NCBI GenBank assembly: GCA_965649825.1
Contig: OZ287697.1
Coordinates: forward strand, 496,001 to 560,000
DNA length: 64,000 bases
Direction: 5' to 3'
Origin: Penicillus capitatus
Lineage: Eukaryota; Chlorophyta
The notes below the pieces were generated by a model. It had not been told where the DNA came from. It worked only from the letters and a program-made list of their open reading frames with translations, and did not search any database. Both the position numbers and the translations under genes were made by a program. Positions within the stretch are counted from its first letter, which is position 1. The number at the start of each line of letters is the position of its first letter. Shown here in pieces: positions 42,732 to 54,327 of the stretch.

Positions 42732-45700
42732 ATGCATCTTACAGATGCGAATGGTTATTCCTCAATCGCTGTCAGCTCCCTCACTCAAAATCACGGCAAC
42801 GTTTTGTCGACTGCTCGGTGCGACAACGAAGCCGAAGAATTTAAAGAACGGACAGAAACGGAAAAGACAGGACCGACAGTGAGCCGCGGTACCTGTTTTG
42901 GCAGACGTGCTATGTGGTTGTTAGGCTTCTTTCGTGGAAAGACTCGTCGTATACCTGTCGTTAGCGATTGAACTAACTCCTAAGGCGGTTCCATTGACCT
43001 AGGCGACATGAGCTCAGAGGCGATACCAAATGCAGAACCCCGCGAACAGCCGCTAGGGGGAAATGCTAGTGAAACGGTTAACGTCGATTTGTCCGAACAC
43101 TCTGACAATCCGCACGAAGCCCCTAACTCTTCCGACACTCTTGCGATGATCGAACTACACTTGTACAGGCGACATGACCATGACTATGAGAACGAAACGA
43201 CGCTCTGCTGCCCTAAATCAGTATAGACAGATCTTTAAGTGAGAGATCGTCGAGAAACTCTGTTTGTGGATTTCAGATCACCATGAATGATATACTGCAG
43301 ACCGCTATGGATGACATAATGCAATATATTCCGTGCGAGATTGATCACTACATTTTCGATCCTGTTGGGAAAAGGGTCTTCCGGGAACAAGACCAAAGAA
43401 CGCTCGGCGAATTGCAGATCGAGAACAATGCTGTATTCTTTCTCATTCCTATCAAGGTTCGTTGGCGTCCATCAGCTGTTGCGAGACAGATAAGGTGTGA
43501 ACGGTAGACAAAGAGCGGGGAATATTCTGGCAGAGTGGGACTAAATAACATCGGAAACACATGCTACATGAATGCGAGTCTGCAGTGTTTGCTGCACTCG
43601 CCGGAGTTGATGCATTACTTCCTCACTGAGAAATACAAAGAAGAAACTTTAGAAGACGACTTAGATGAAGATGCGTTGAGACTCGTAGATGCTTTCTGCG
43701 ATCTCATGCAAAACGTCTGGCTGGTAAGACGGACGGCGAAGGACAGTCATGAGGGTGTGATTGCCAGACGAACCAGAGAACATATCATCCTGAGTATTTT
43801 TGGCATGAACTTAAAGCGTACAATGAGGAATTTGACAACCACTATCAGCATGATACAACAGAATTGGCCGAGACAGTGCTGGAGGGCCTGATGGAAGGCT
43901 GCAAGAGAGCCACGATGTTTGAAGCCTGCTCTTCGGAGGTTGTGCCATCCTTGTGTTCTGCTGTTTTTTATTTCTTTAGCAGGTGAAGAATGACAGCGAA
44001 ACGTCCGACGAACAGATGGCCGCCGAGTGTTGGAGACAACACAGGTGAGGAAATGAGTTGTTGATCTGAGCGAGAATCTGTGCGATTCAGGAATAGGTCG
44101 AATTCCTTCATAATGGACAAGTTTCATGGGCAATATTGTGTGCTGACACAGTGTCCAGACTGTCCCTTCAAATCGAGTATGTTTTGTTCTTTCGCTGTGC
44201 TCCACGTAGGCATTCCCCCTCCCAGTGTGCGCACCATCGTCTTTACGCTGATCGAAGTCTGTGGGAATCAGCCGCCAAAGAAGTATACCTTGGAGTTATC
44301 TTCAAACATATCGGTGGAAGACCTCTATCACGAAGCAGCGAAGCTCATTGATTGCAGGGAAGACAGGCCTTGGGAGCATCTCTGCTTCGTCCTAAAACGA
44401 GAGGAATTCATATTTCTTCAGCTTTCGGATGTGCTGGAGCGTATAAGGTACAGCAGGATAAGTACAGACGCGTTTTGTGCCCACAGATGCCTGGTTGTTT
44501 AGTGTGCACGACAAGTTGTTGCTATATTCCTACACAGGATGTGAGTATGGGCCAGCATCAGGCGGCCAGAAGACGTGTTTCATACATATGAAGGATTTTT
44601 ATGTTCCATACTACAACTCCCACCACTCCACTCTTTGCTACCGGGAGAAACGGGAATTTGGATATCCTCTTGTCCTGTGGCTACCTCACGACGACACAGA
44701 CGATTGGTCATTCTCCACAAAGAAGCGCACATTCCAAGGTAACCTAGGTGTGTCACCTGGCCTGCCTGCCATTTGCTTTGGATATTTACACGAAACGGAT
44801 GTGTTCTAGATATCTTGGAGAACTCTTTACGTCCCTTCAAGCGTCCACATATGGCTGCTCTGCAAGAAGGAGAGGAACAGAAAGACCACAAACGAGAGTC
44901 TCTGTACTTGTCCATCGAGCAGGATGCCATGGAATGTGAGGAATCTGGAAATGATCAGATGCCTGGACAAGCAACGTCTTCAGTGTCTGCCCACGGCTCC
45001 ACCTCCAACGACCGAATGGATGGCATTGGTAGAAATAATTCTATGAACGATCAGGTCGGGGAAGGCTCTCATCGCGAAGAATCAGTTGCCTCTACGAGAT
45101 TCAAACTTTACGATTTGTGCGATATCGACCGCACCGATGAGAGAGGCGAGACAAAGACCGTTCTCGTCGATTGGACTACAAATGCAGAACAGCATTACAA
45201 TCTCGAAGCACTGAGGCAGTCATTGAACAAAACAGCCAAAGGCATTAAAAATCGCAAAATGCTGAAGTGCTGTGCACTCTATGCTTGCTTGAATCACGAA
45301 TTCGATCCTCATGGTTGCGCTCCTGACGCAGACAGTTTATGGAATTGTCGTGGGTGCAACGAGAAGGTTAATGCAACCACTTCTTTGCGTCTCTGGAGAC
45401 TGCCTGATACACTGTTGATTGGACTGAAACGCTTTACGTACTGTCCAGTGAGCAGACGCTTGATTAAGACGTGTCAGTGGGTGAAATTTCCTCTCGAAGG
45501 TTTGGATTTGAGTAAATATTGTACATCCAAGGAAGGAGATGATCCTATTTACGACCTGTATGGTGTCTGTTATAATTCCGGAAGCACTCCTGAGTCAGGA
45601 CACTGCACAAGCAGTGTGAAATGTCATGATGGAAAATGGCGTTCTTTTAATGATAGCTGGGTGAAGGTTATTGATGAAGGAGACGTTGTCGCTGACGGAG

Positions 45701-46209
45701 CATGTCTGCTCTTCTACAGAAAGAGAAACTTGCAGAGTCCAAGCCAAAGAGAGATTTTGGAGCTCATGTTGCGAGACTTGAAACAAGAAGAACAAGCTGT
45801 TAAGTATTGCGATTCTATATTGAAGGCTGCAACACCCTCTGGAGACGCTATTGACGAGACTATACGCAGAGACGTTCATGAAAGCCATCAACTTGACGGT
45901 CACGGCAGTCATGAATACTTTAGAGAGCAAAGATATGAATCAGTGGAGGCAGGAAACGTGCATAGATCTGACGTTTTTTATGCAACCGAGAAGGGAGAAG
46001 TGGTTATGACAACTTCCTGGGCAAAGCAGAACGACGAACACCAAGTCAATGCTTGGTATCAAGAGTCAGATCCAATGCTTGAATCAGCTGTCGGCCTTTC
46101 ACTCGATTCAGAGAGAACGGGCATCCCGGCAACGGATACGGTGCAGATGCATGCGCCGTTTGAACGAGACATGTATGACTCCTTCCAACATGACAGTCGC
46201 ACCTCGTGA
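42732..46209 (+). CDS. Ubiquitin carboxyl-terminal hydrolase, USP type (copy B)
   Basis: Nine exons (42732-42948, 43003-43220, 43277-43494, 43534-43723, 43768-43938, 43983-44044, 44091-44447, 44503-44738, 44810-46209) give 1022 aa. It is the inverted paralogue of copy A. The ubiquitin-like segment (YIFDPVGKRVF), the Cys box NIGNTCYMNASLQCLL, and the zinc pairs TQCPDC and WNCRGC are present. The His box reads GHCTSSVK instead of GHYTS, keeping the His but losing the usual aromatic residue. The DUSP-like domain of copy A is missing; only a short related stretch (DNEAEEF) remains. The Cys-box half and the segment before the His box are clearly diverged from A, while the middle and 3' ends are nearly identical. 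It may have altered or reduced activity. Confidence 0.87.
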
Positions 46210-46511
46210 GGCCTTTTCAGATTTTGAGTCACTCTGTTCATTTGTTCGGGAAAGCGTTCTTTCATTCTTTTGGATCCATTCTGGCTGTTAAACAGTGCCA
46301 CGAGACTATCTCCTTTGTCAAACATGCTCGCTCTCTAAGAAAGAACGTTCTCTTCGTCCTCCCTCGCTGCTAACGAGACTCGCATCACGATGACGACTCC
46401 CTCTGCTCCTCTGCCTCCGAGCTCCTCCTAAACAGCAGAGAAGAGTGAAAAAGGGAAAGGTGCGCTGAGCAGTCCTTCTCGGTTCCCCCACCGGGTGGCC
46501 CCTTTCGGTGC
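46210..46511. other. Convergent spacer, duplicated
   Basis: This is the 3' spacer between copy B and pinin. It is almost identical, inverted, to 13582-13883. Confidence 0.6.
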
Positions 46512-47951
46512 TTACTTTTCGTCCTCGTCGTTGAGCCTAGACACATCACGGCTCGATCGAGCACCGGCAGCAAGGGAATCTGTACTTTGCCTTCTTGGCC
46601 GGAGGCGACGCTCGGTCGTCGGACGGATTCTGGCCTCCTATCTCCTGCTGGATTTCGTCGTTCAGTTCACTGACCGGCTGAAAGGCCATGTCCTCATCGT
46701 CTAGAACGCATTCTCTTACGATCACGGGGCTGAGGGTCCCTGCGTTTCCCACCTTCTAGACCGGACGCTGCCTCCTTGTCCGCCACGTGGATGGTCGATT
46801 TGACGGCGGGCTGATCCGATTCGGCATCCTCGAGCGGCTCTCCGCTCTCGATCCGTTGCCTTTCTTTTTCGAAGTTCTGCTCCTGTGTCTCCTGACAGGC
46901 GGCAAATGTCACCCATCAAAGAGCCAGCAAGAAACGACCGCACCCGCCAGGAAGCGTGATCTGATGCATGGGAGTCCATCATGGCCTGAGTTGTCGTGCT
47001 GTGCTTTGCAGGGAGCCAGTAGATCGCTGGATGCGTGGAGGTTGACAAGAAGTGCAGCAGCAGTTCTCTGTGCTTAAGTCTCTTGGCGTATATCAACTGC
47101 AGTCCCTTTACTTTTCGCATCATGTCCAGCTCCTTCAGTTTCTCCGTCTCCTGCTGCCTGCCAGTCACATCATCCAGCCGTTCTGTCACATCACTGCATC
47201 TGCAGCGCCGATCCTCACTTCTGTTCTTCCCACTCCTTCTTCTGTTTCTCCCGCAAGCGGACGGATTCCTCAGCCGTCTTCTGTTGGGCGCGTCTTGCAA
47301 TCTCTTCTCGCTTTTTCCACTTTTCTGATTTCTCCACATTATCATTCTCTTCCCTTATTCCAAAGATATGTCCAGATATCTCGATCGAGGCCATAACGTA
47401 CCTGAATTTCTCGAGGGTACTGAGCAGGGATGAGAACATTCGCCTATTGCGATTCTTCATCTTTGGATCATCATCCATTCCGTGCGTCGCAGGACGTTTC
47501 AGAATCACTGGGGGTATAAAATCTCTCTACATTCACCACCATATGCCTCGGCATCTTTCTATTCCCCTCACCTGAGCATCATCTCTATACGGTCCAGCAA
47601 TGGATGAGGCCACACGTGGCTCCGGAACATTCCTTTCAGTCTACAGTTCTCGTCTGTCGACTATCCTTAGTTTGTTGTCCGATACGCACCGTCGGCACTC
47701 CAGTGTCATTCCAGCGTCCTCCGTCTGGCGGCTGGAAGCTTCTTCCAAAGAATCGCCCGCGACCGCGTCCACGAAAACGTCCTCTCCCACGACCACGTCC
47801 CCTTCCATATACCTCGAAGAGACGGTCGTTGGTCTGGATAGTGTCAGCCATCAGAGTATCGGAAGCACGACAGGAGACAGGAAAGTACCTGTCGGTATTC
47901 GTGATCGATCTGGCGGATTTCGGCCGAGAGCTCCTGCACGTTGAAGTCCAT
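46512..47951 (-). CDS. PNN: Pinin homologue (pinin/SDK/memA domain)
   Basis: Pinin is a nuclear protein of the exon-junction and splicing machinery. Nine exons (47951-47889, 47833-47690, 47640-47572, 47460-47402, 47353-47219, 47157-46944, 46891-46753, 46700-46586, 46536-46512) give about 320 aa. The N-terminal helix (MDFNVQELSAEIRQIDHEY) is followed by an Arg-Gly-rich stretch. The signature NRNRRMFSSLLSTLEKFREE corresponds to the pinin core RNRRxFxxLLxTLxKFK. A long charged coiled-coil helix and FLSTSTHPAIYWLPAK follow, and the protein ends in an acidic tail. The Ser-rich C-terminus of animal pinin is absent. The 111-nt intron before the signature exon is the least certain joint; another exon may be hidden there. 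Confidence 0.82.
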
Positions 47952-47978
47952 GGCGCGAAAGGGCGGAATGAGACGGTG
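47952..47978. promoter_or_regulatory. 27-bp divergent start region of pinin and QTRT2
   Basis: Only 27 bp separate the two predicted start codons, which face away from each other. Either the transcripts overlap at their 5' ends, or the genes share one bidirectional promoter whose elements lie in coding sequence, or one start is further inside its gene. Confidence 0.5.
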
Positions 47979-49428
47979 ATGTTTTCATTGATGCAAGAAT
48001 GCGGATGTGCACGACTGGGACGCCTAGCGACGCAGCGTGGCACCCTAACCACGCCAGCGATGCTCCTGTCGGTTCGAAAGGGCGATCTTCATGGTCTGAC
48101 GCCGGAGGAGATCCACTCTCTTGGCCATCTGCCAGGAATCATCCTCAATCCTTTCGACTTGTGTGAAGAAGGCTGAAAAACGATCAGAGAGAAAAGTGTG
48201 ATGTAGTGTGACAGAAGCTGTTCAGAAGAACTTGGATGGAGATGGCCGACAAACAGGATCCGAGCTTTTCAATTTGAACTCTCCTTTGACCATCGCAGTG
48301 CCCAAAGATGAGATGCAGAATGAATTTCTACCGTCGAACAATGACAAGGGCGTCTCCGTCATGCTCAGAACGGGAAAGAGACAGGTAAGACGCATGTTAA
48401 AGAGTGAGAACCAAAGGATCCATGGTTACATGTCAAAAAGATCACACCCGCTATGTACAGCACTCTGATCCGAAAGATACAGCCAGATATCAGTACCTGC
48501 CTTTGGGATGAGGCAATGCACTGGAATCGTTTGTCGTGATCTGAAAAGCGTGTGTGTATTCCGAAGGTTCCTGCCAATGCCAGCGACAAGAGAGTACAAG
48601 GTGCCGTTTTTCGCACGGCGAAGGTCCAAGGATGGAAAGTGTGTCGGATAAGGAGGTCACTTTTTCGCTGTAGTGGCTGGAGGACGCGATGAAATCGGAA
48701 AGGAATGAGGATCGGTTGACATGGGCCAATATTGTGGGTGGACCTTCGCCTGATCTCCGTCGCCTGTCTGCACAGAAGGTCAACGATTTGAAGCCGGATG
48801 GTTATGTACTCGGTGGTTTTGGCGGCGGCGGCGGCGGAGTCACCTCACCGTATAGCGATGCTGCACTGGAAATCACCCTTTCGCATCTCGATCCTCAGAA
48901 ACCGAGACTGATGACAGGCATTGTACGTCAAGCCGTGTGCATCCACACCATAGCGGACTTTTATGCTGTGATGGCAGCTGTCTCCGATCGACATGTGGAA
49001 GGTCATTGGATTGGGAGTGGACCTCGTTGACAGCAGCTTCATCTGGGACATCTGTTCTAAGGGACAAGCTCTGGTACAAGAGCCCACAGAACAGGACAAC
49101 GCATTTCGTTATCGGTTGCTCAATATGTACGACACGGCTTTGCAGTGGGTCGCCTGCACATTCTGAACGCTGCTGTCCACGTGTGTGTCTGCACAGAGGA
49201 GATGCACGTCCATTGGCACCGGATTGTCAGTGTCCCTGCTGTCAACGCCATTCGAGAGCCTATGTCCATCATTTGCTGACCGAGAACGAAATCTTGGGCA
49301 CCGTGCTACTGCAAATGCACAATCTATTTTGGATCTTTGCATTCTTTCGCCAAATTCAATTGTACATGCAACGAGAACAGCGGCTACAAGAGTTTGTTGT
49401 CGAAGGCCCTCGTACTTTATGCCCTTGA
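47979..49428 (+). CDS. QTRT2: Queuine tRNA-ribosyltransferase accessory subunit (QTRT2)
   Basis: This is the non-catalytic partner of the enzyme that inserts queuine at tRNA position 34. Exons 47979-48160, 48207-48384, 48417-48532, 48584-48638, 48674-48922, 48978-49126 and 49197-49428 give 386 aa. Family features are the start CGCARLGRLATQRG with TPAMLLSVRKGDLHGLTPE, a TGT-like core (KRVQGAVFRT, then VIGLGVDLVDSSF), and the zinc site CQCPCCQRHSRAYVHHLL. The catalytic Asp pair of QTRT1 is not evident, which supports the accessory subunit. An in-frame TGA at 48537 is removed by a 51-nt intron. The 32-nt intron after exon 2 is unusually short and uncertain. Confidence 0.83.
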
Positions 49429-49898
49429 CAGTTCAGTATCAAGTGAAAAGAATATTCCAAGTAAAGCAACAATTGAAGGTAAACACACACAGGCTTATGC
49501 ACGTCCGTTCACCTTGTGAGTTCATTATGCTTGGTTCAATCCCATTATGAGATTAAGAGATCAAATATATCAAATGGTATCGCACATAAGATCCGACAAA
49601 AGTGTGCAACAGACAACTCCGTGCCGATTTATTATTGGACAAGGACGGAGTGCGATGCTTTATTCTGAGTCTTACTGGTCGTCTGAGAATTCGGCCCAGA
49701 GAGCGACCAGCTCATCTTATTCATGAAATACTGAATGTCCGTGTTAGTGGGGACTTCAGTTTCTTGAAAGTTGAAAAAAGCGACTAGTGAAATGCATTTC
49801 CAAGTCTAATCTAAAAACCTTTTGCACAAAGCGAGTCATCATCATAGATGGAAACAAGATTGCAGTCGCGCTTTTATTCAGTTCCGTACAGGAATGTG
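49429..49898. other. Convergent intergenic region
   Basis: It holds two 3' ends (QTRT2 and the STAT-like gene). Nothing else is recognised. Confidence 0.5.
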
Positions 49899-51571
49899 TT
49901 ATGAAGTGCCAAAAACAAAATGAGCGTACTTATGCGTATTGAGAGGAGATGACGAGCCATCTGAATCTGTGGCAGTCGAATCAAATAGCGGAGGATAAAC
50001 GTTTCTTGGAAGGCTACTGGTTTTGCAGAAATTGTTGTTGTTGTTACTGCTGCTGTTACTGCTGTTGTTTATGAAGTGAGGTTGAGAACATGCCAAAGAT
50101 TCGATGAATGTAAAGTGCTTTGGAATCTTGGTGCCGCTTCCCACGTCCAAAAATAGTTGAGCACTTTGATTCGCCATGACCCAAGAGCATAGACTGCGTC
50201 TCTTCAGATCCAAGGCGTCGATGAGGTAGTGCTCGATATACGCACCCTGACACGATATCTCTTTGACCGACAGCACGAAGCTCCCAGGCTCAGAACTGAT
50301 CCGAACGAGAAAAGTTCCGGGGACCTCTTGTTCAAGGATTTCCTCGCTTTTTGTGCGATCGACCCAGAAGGGACAGATCCTGACCATGTCATCAGAACAC
50401 CACAGGAAGTTCTCCCTCTTCAGAGAGACAAGGCAAGCCAAGTACCACTTTGCAAACTTATCGAAAAGCCGACGATGGTCTTCGACGCTGCTCAAATACC
50501 ACGGCTCACTCACTAGATAGAACACGCACACGCATACGATGCCATTTGGCATTGGCCAGCGATTGACTACTTTGTGTAGTGAGCCCCTTTATTCCAAGCT
50601 TCACGCCAAGGAATCCCAGATCATAGAGCGTCAGGCCTCGATTGAAGTGGCACTGGTTGTATGCAGCGAGGATCCATTCCCTGACATCTTGCGGAATAGA
50701 CTGTTGCTGCGAGCCTCCAGCAGGGTCCTTATTACATGAAGAGGAAGACTGAGGTATCTAATCACAGCAACACACCACAGCACAGCACAGCACGAAGTCA
50801 GCACACACACGATGGTGGACGGAATCAGAGCGCACCGTCTGAGACGTTGTCAGCGAGGATCTGTCAGTTATTTCCAAGAACGGATGGTCATTAGCCAGTA
50901 TGCAGCAAGCTTTGCAGTACTGGTCCGTTTTTCTGCAAAGCAGCCAAGAGAACATCATCTAGAGGATGGATGGCTGTGTCCTGTGCCGTGTTTACCTCGA
51001 AAGGACGATCGTAGGACGTTTATAGATAATACAGAGGATATCATCTCGAACACGAGCAACAAACAGCAGCCACCTCAACGCCATCCTTGACGAAGTCTTG
51101 AAGTGCATGTCTACAAATTCGAAAGTCTCTTGGACGCTCGTATACGGTTCGTCCTTATTCGTTTGGCGATTCTGTGCCAAACACACCGTCATTCATCTCA
51201 AGCCTCGGCATAAAGCATTCAGAGCAGAGATGTCATACCTCCAGGCACTTGTAAATGGAGGCATTGGCTAAACCGCTATCGGATGGGAGGGTGGCGAAGC
51301 TGTTTTGCGATGCTTGTTTCAGAAACGACGCCAGAGAGTCTTTCGTGAGAGAGTACACATTCACCTTGATCGGCACCTGAGAACAATGCTTCCCAAAACA
51401 CGCTGAAATTTGAACCTGTCAGCATCCACCGACCCATCCATGGTCCATCCCATTTTTAATGTATCTCCAGACCTTAAACGGCGGCGAGCAAGCTTTCTTT
51501 TGAGTGACTGGCTTTCGGAAAGAAGGCGGAGCTTGAGAAATGGACATATCGACCGTGAGCAAGTCGTCCAT
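49899..51571 (-). CDS. STAT-like protein with linker and SH2 domain
   Basis: Exons 51571-51473, 51415-51239, 51171-50996, 50932-50809, 50748-50571 and 50512-49899 give 455 aa. The SH2 domain is clear: WVDRTKSEEILEQEVPGTFLVRISS, with the phosphotyrosine-binding Arg in FLVR, then SFVLSVKE and IEHYLID. Before it, REWILAAYNQCHFNRGLTLYD resembles the STAT linker, and WLLFVARVRD with PTIVLSRKTDQY resembles the end of the STAT DNA-binding domain. The four-helix coiled coil of animal STATs is absent. The C-terminus has Asn and Ser runs; it lacks an obvious activating Tyr in a typical STAT context, although several Tyr follow the SH2. It is most like the linker-SH2 proteins of plants and Dictyostelium. 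The upstream frame remains open, so the 5' end is uncertain. Confidence 0.75.
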
Positions 51572-52093
51572 CTTCACAGCCGATGCCCGAGTGCACGCCT
51601 TTTCTTGACAGTTCCATTGCCGTGACTCGACAACTGCACACACAGACCCAACAACATTCGTCTCAATTCTGCCGTCACTTATCAGCCGAAGGCAATTACT
51701 TTTTTGCTCAGGAAGATAGCAGACGAGGCTGAGCTGCTCCTGAAGTATACAGCCAACGTGAGACACGTCTCAAGGATCCCTGCGGTACGGTTACTTCGCG
51801 GGTTGGCATTATGTCTGCTTTTTGCATAGAGCTCATGATTTGTTGATGGCAAAAGAGCGCGAGAGCGTCGTAAACAATATGCGGCAGTCAATGGGTAAGA
51901 ACGATCACTGGACAAAGGCGTGTGCTGAAATGAGCGCGTCCTGTTTTCAATTGGATACCCAACCGAAGCTAAACACGCGCTTTAGAGAATTGAGACCAAT
52001 CAAGATTGCTTGCTCGTCAACCGCCGTCTACATTAAGCGGGACTGAACGGAATAGACGGATTCATCCGACAAAGCTACGCTTGCGGCGCGATC
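51572..52093. other. Divergent intergenic region
   Basis: It lies between the STAT-like and citrate synthase starts. The minus-strand frame of the STAT-like first exon stays open to 51766, so part of it may be coding. Confidence 0.4.
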
Positions 52094-53587
52094 ATGTTGC
52101 GCGCCGTCACTCGGAAACGTTGTCTGTGGACGCCAACGTATCGTCTACTATCGGGAACGCCATTCGAAAACGCGTCGCCGTCGACGGACCTTAAGGACGT
52201 CTTGAAAGAGAAGATCCCTGAGAAGCAGGCAGAAGTCAAACAGGTCAGAACAGAACATGGCGAGAAGACACTGGGAAACGTGACGGTCAACATGTGCCTT
52301 CGCGGGATGCGTGGCATTCCGGGTCTCCTATGGGAGACGTCTCTTCTCGATCCCGAAGAGGGCATACGTTTTCGGTAATGTCATCATAGAGGAGGATGTC
52401 GCGATGTATGGCAGTGCGTGATAGGGGCTACAGCATTCCGGAGCTGCAGGAAACGTTGCCCGCCGCCGTGCCAAAGGGAGAGCCGTTGCCCGAGGGCCTA
52501 TTGTGGCTTCTGTTGACCGGCGACGTTCCTTCTAAAGAACAGGTCAAAGGAGTGACAGAAGAGCTGCGGACACGAGAGAAACTCCCCGGACACATTCACG
52601 GCGTTCTGGATGCAATGCCTCCGAACACGCATCCGATGACGTACTTCGCCCAAGCCATTCTCGCATTGCAGCCAGCCAGCCATTTCGCCAAAGCGTATGA
52701 AAGCGGCGTGCACAAATCGGAGCTCTGGCAGCATTGCTACGAGGATTCCATGGATATCATCGCAAAGCTTCCGCAGATTGCTGCTCTGATTTATCGAAAG
52801 CTCTACAAAAACGGAAACCTCATTCCTCCGGATGGATCTCTCGATTGGGCAGGGAATCTGTCGCATATGATGGGATACGATCGCGAAGATGCACAGGAAC
52901 TGATGCGTCTGTATCAGACAATCCACAGTGATCACGAGGGCGGTAATGTCAGTGCCCATACCTGTCATCTGGTTGGCAGTGCTCTGTCCGATCCCTATCT
53001 TGCCTTTTCGTCCTGTCTCAATGGCCTGGCTGGTCCATTGCATGGACTGGCCAATCAAGAAGTCCTCAGATGGCTCAATACTGTCACCAAACAGGTATAC
53101 CCACCTGTCGATCACGTTTCTCACATATGCTCACTCTTTTGTGGTGTAGTTAGGAGAGCGTCCTTCTCAGGAGCAATTGACAGCGTTTATATGGGATACG
53201 CTGAAATCGGGTAAAGTGGTGCCTGGATTCGGCCATGCAGTTTTGCGCAAGACGGATCCACGTTATACCTGTCAACGTGCCTTTGCTCTTAAGCATCTTC
53301 CCGATGATCCCATGTTCAAGCTGGTCTCCGATCTCTACGAAGTGGCGCCGAAAGTGCTGAGCGAGACAGGCAAAGTGCAGAATCCCTGGCCAAATGTCGA
53401 TGCCCATTCCGGCGTCCTACTACAGTACTATGGCATCACAGAAGAGAATTTCTACACCGTCCTCTTTGGCGTTTCCCGTGCTCTGGGCGTCATGTCTCAA
53501 GGCATCTGGTCCAGAGCTCTCGGTCTGCCCATCGAACGACCCAAGAGTCTCACTCTCGCTGCCCTCAAACAACGCATCGCTAAATGA
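52094..53587 (+). CDS. CS: Mitochondrial citrate synthase
   Basis: This enzyme condenses oxaloacetate with acetyl-CoA in the citric acid cycle. Exons 52094-52374, 52425-53094 and 53150-53587 give 462 aa. The N-terminus ([12 protein letters not shown] with several Arg) looks like a mitochondrial presequence. Conserved blocks are [37 protein letters not shown], the catalytic His region [18 protein letters not shown], the second His in [15 protein letters not shown], and [16 protein letters not shown]. The catalytic Asp falls in [10 protein letters not shown]. It is the animal and fungal type I enzyme. The stop is 35 bp before the start of the next gene on the same strand. Confidence 0.96.
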
Positions 53588-53622
53588 AATGCATCATCAT
53601 GAACTGAACGATCGTAGATGTC

Positions 53623-54249
53623 ATGGGAATGAATGTACGACGGGTAGATGGATTGACACATCTGCTGGCGTTTTGCGATGCTCCTGAACGCCGCTTCTCG
53701 TTTCCCGAACGTCGCGCGCCTCGAAGGCACACGCGTCGCTGCACGGTCCCGACGCACGCCACGCCGGGCGTCTCTCCGACCCCGAGCAACGGCAGGTTCT
53801 TTACGAATGGCACCCACTCGCCCTCCCACACACATGCGTTCGTGGCAGAGTCGGAGACGCAAGTCCAACAGTCGACGCTAGAACTCATGCGTCATTTCTC
53901 CGAGACCTACTGCAAACGGTGCGTCGCCATTCTGCCTCGGGCAATCACCGACAGATGTCCGATGATCAGGAGTGATACCTATTTCTGCGCGGATAAGTCG
54001 GTGACAGCGACGGTGATCCATGGTCTGGCTGAGCATAAGGAACGTGTGGGTGCACCCCTGTGTCCTTGTCGTCACTATGACGATAAAGTAGCCGAAGTGA
54101 AGAACGGTTACTGGAACTGTCCCTGTGTGCCCATGAGGGAACGCAAAGAATGTCATTGTATGCTGTTCTTGACGAAAGACAACGCTTTTGTCGGCGAAGA
54201 TCAGGATATCTCGATGGAGGAGATTCTTGACGCACGTGGCGCTAAGTAG
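53623..54249 (+). CDS. ftrB: Ferredoxin-thioredoxin reductase, catalytic (beta) subunit
   Basis: This is the iron-sulfur subunit that passes electrons from ferredoxin to thioredoxin in plastids. Exons 53623-53918 and 53970-54249 give 191 aa. After a 75-residue leader rich in Arg, Ser and Pro, typical of a plastid transit peptide, the full cysteine pattern is present: YCKRSDTYFC, LCPCRHYDD, NCPCVPMRE and CHCMLF, including the redox-active pair and the 4Fe-4S ligands. The 51-nt intron falls between the first conserved cysteine and the SDTYFC block. This is the best evidence in the window that the organism has a plastid. Confidence 0.95.
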   Translation: MGMNVRRVDGLTHLLAFCDAPERRFSFPERRAPRRHTRRCTVPTHATPGVSPTPSNGRFFTNGTHSPSHTHAFVAESETQVQQSTLELMRHFSETYCKRCVAILPRAITDRCPMIRSDTYFCADKSVTATVIHGLAEHKERVGAPLCPCRHYDDKVAEVKNGYWNCPCVPMRERKECHCMLFLTKDNAFVGEDQDISMEEILDARGAK

Positions 54250-54327
54250 CTCGTTTTTGTGAAGCGGTGTCAACTGCGTCGTCGTCGTCGTCGATCGAAT
54301 GGTGTGCGCCAAGTGATGTGACGTCTC

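Noticed and set aside
47604-48176. 190-aa plus-strand frame running from pinin into QTRT2
   Set aside because: Its first two thirds are antisense to pinin exons; only the end is the genuine first exon of QTRT2.
48537-48539. In-frame TGA in QTRT2 as a selenocysteine codon or pseudogene mark
   Set aside because: A 51-nt GT-AG intron covering it restores family similarity (KRVQGAVFRT), so neither recoding nor decay is needed.
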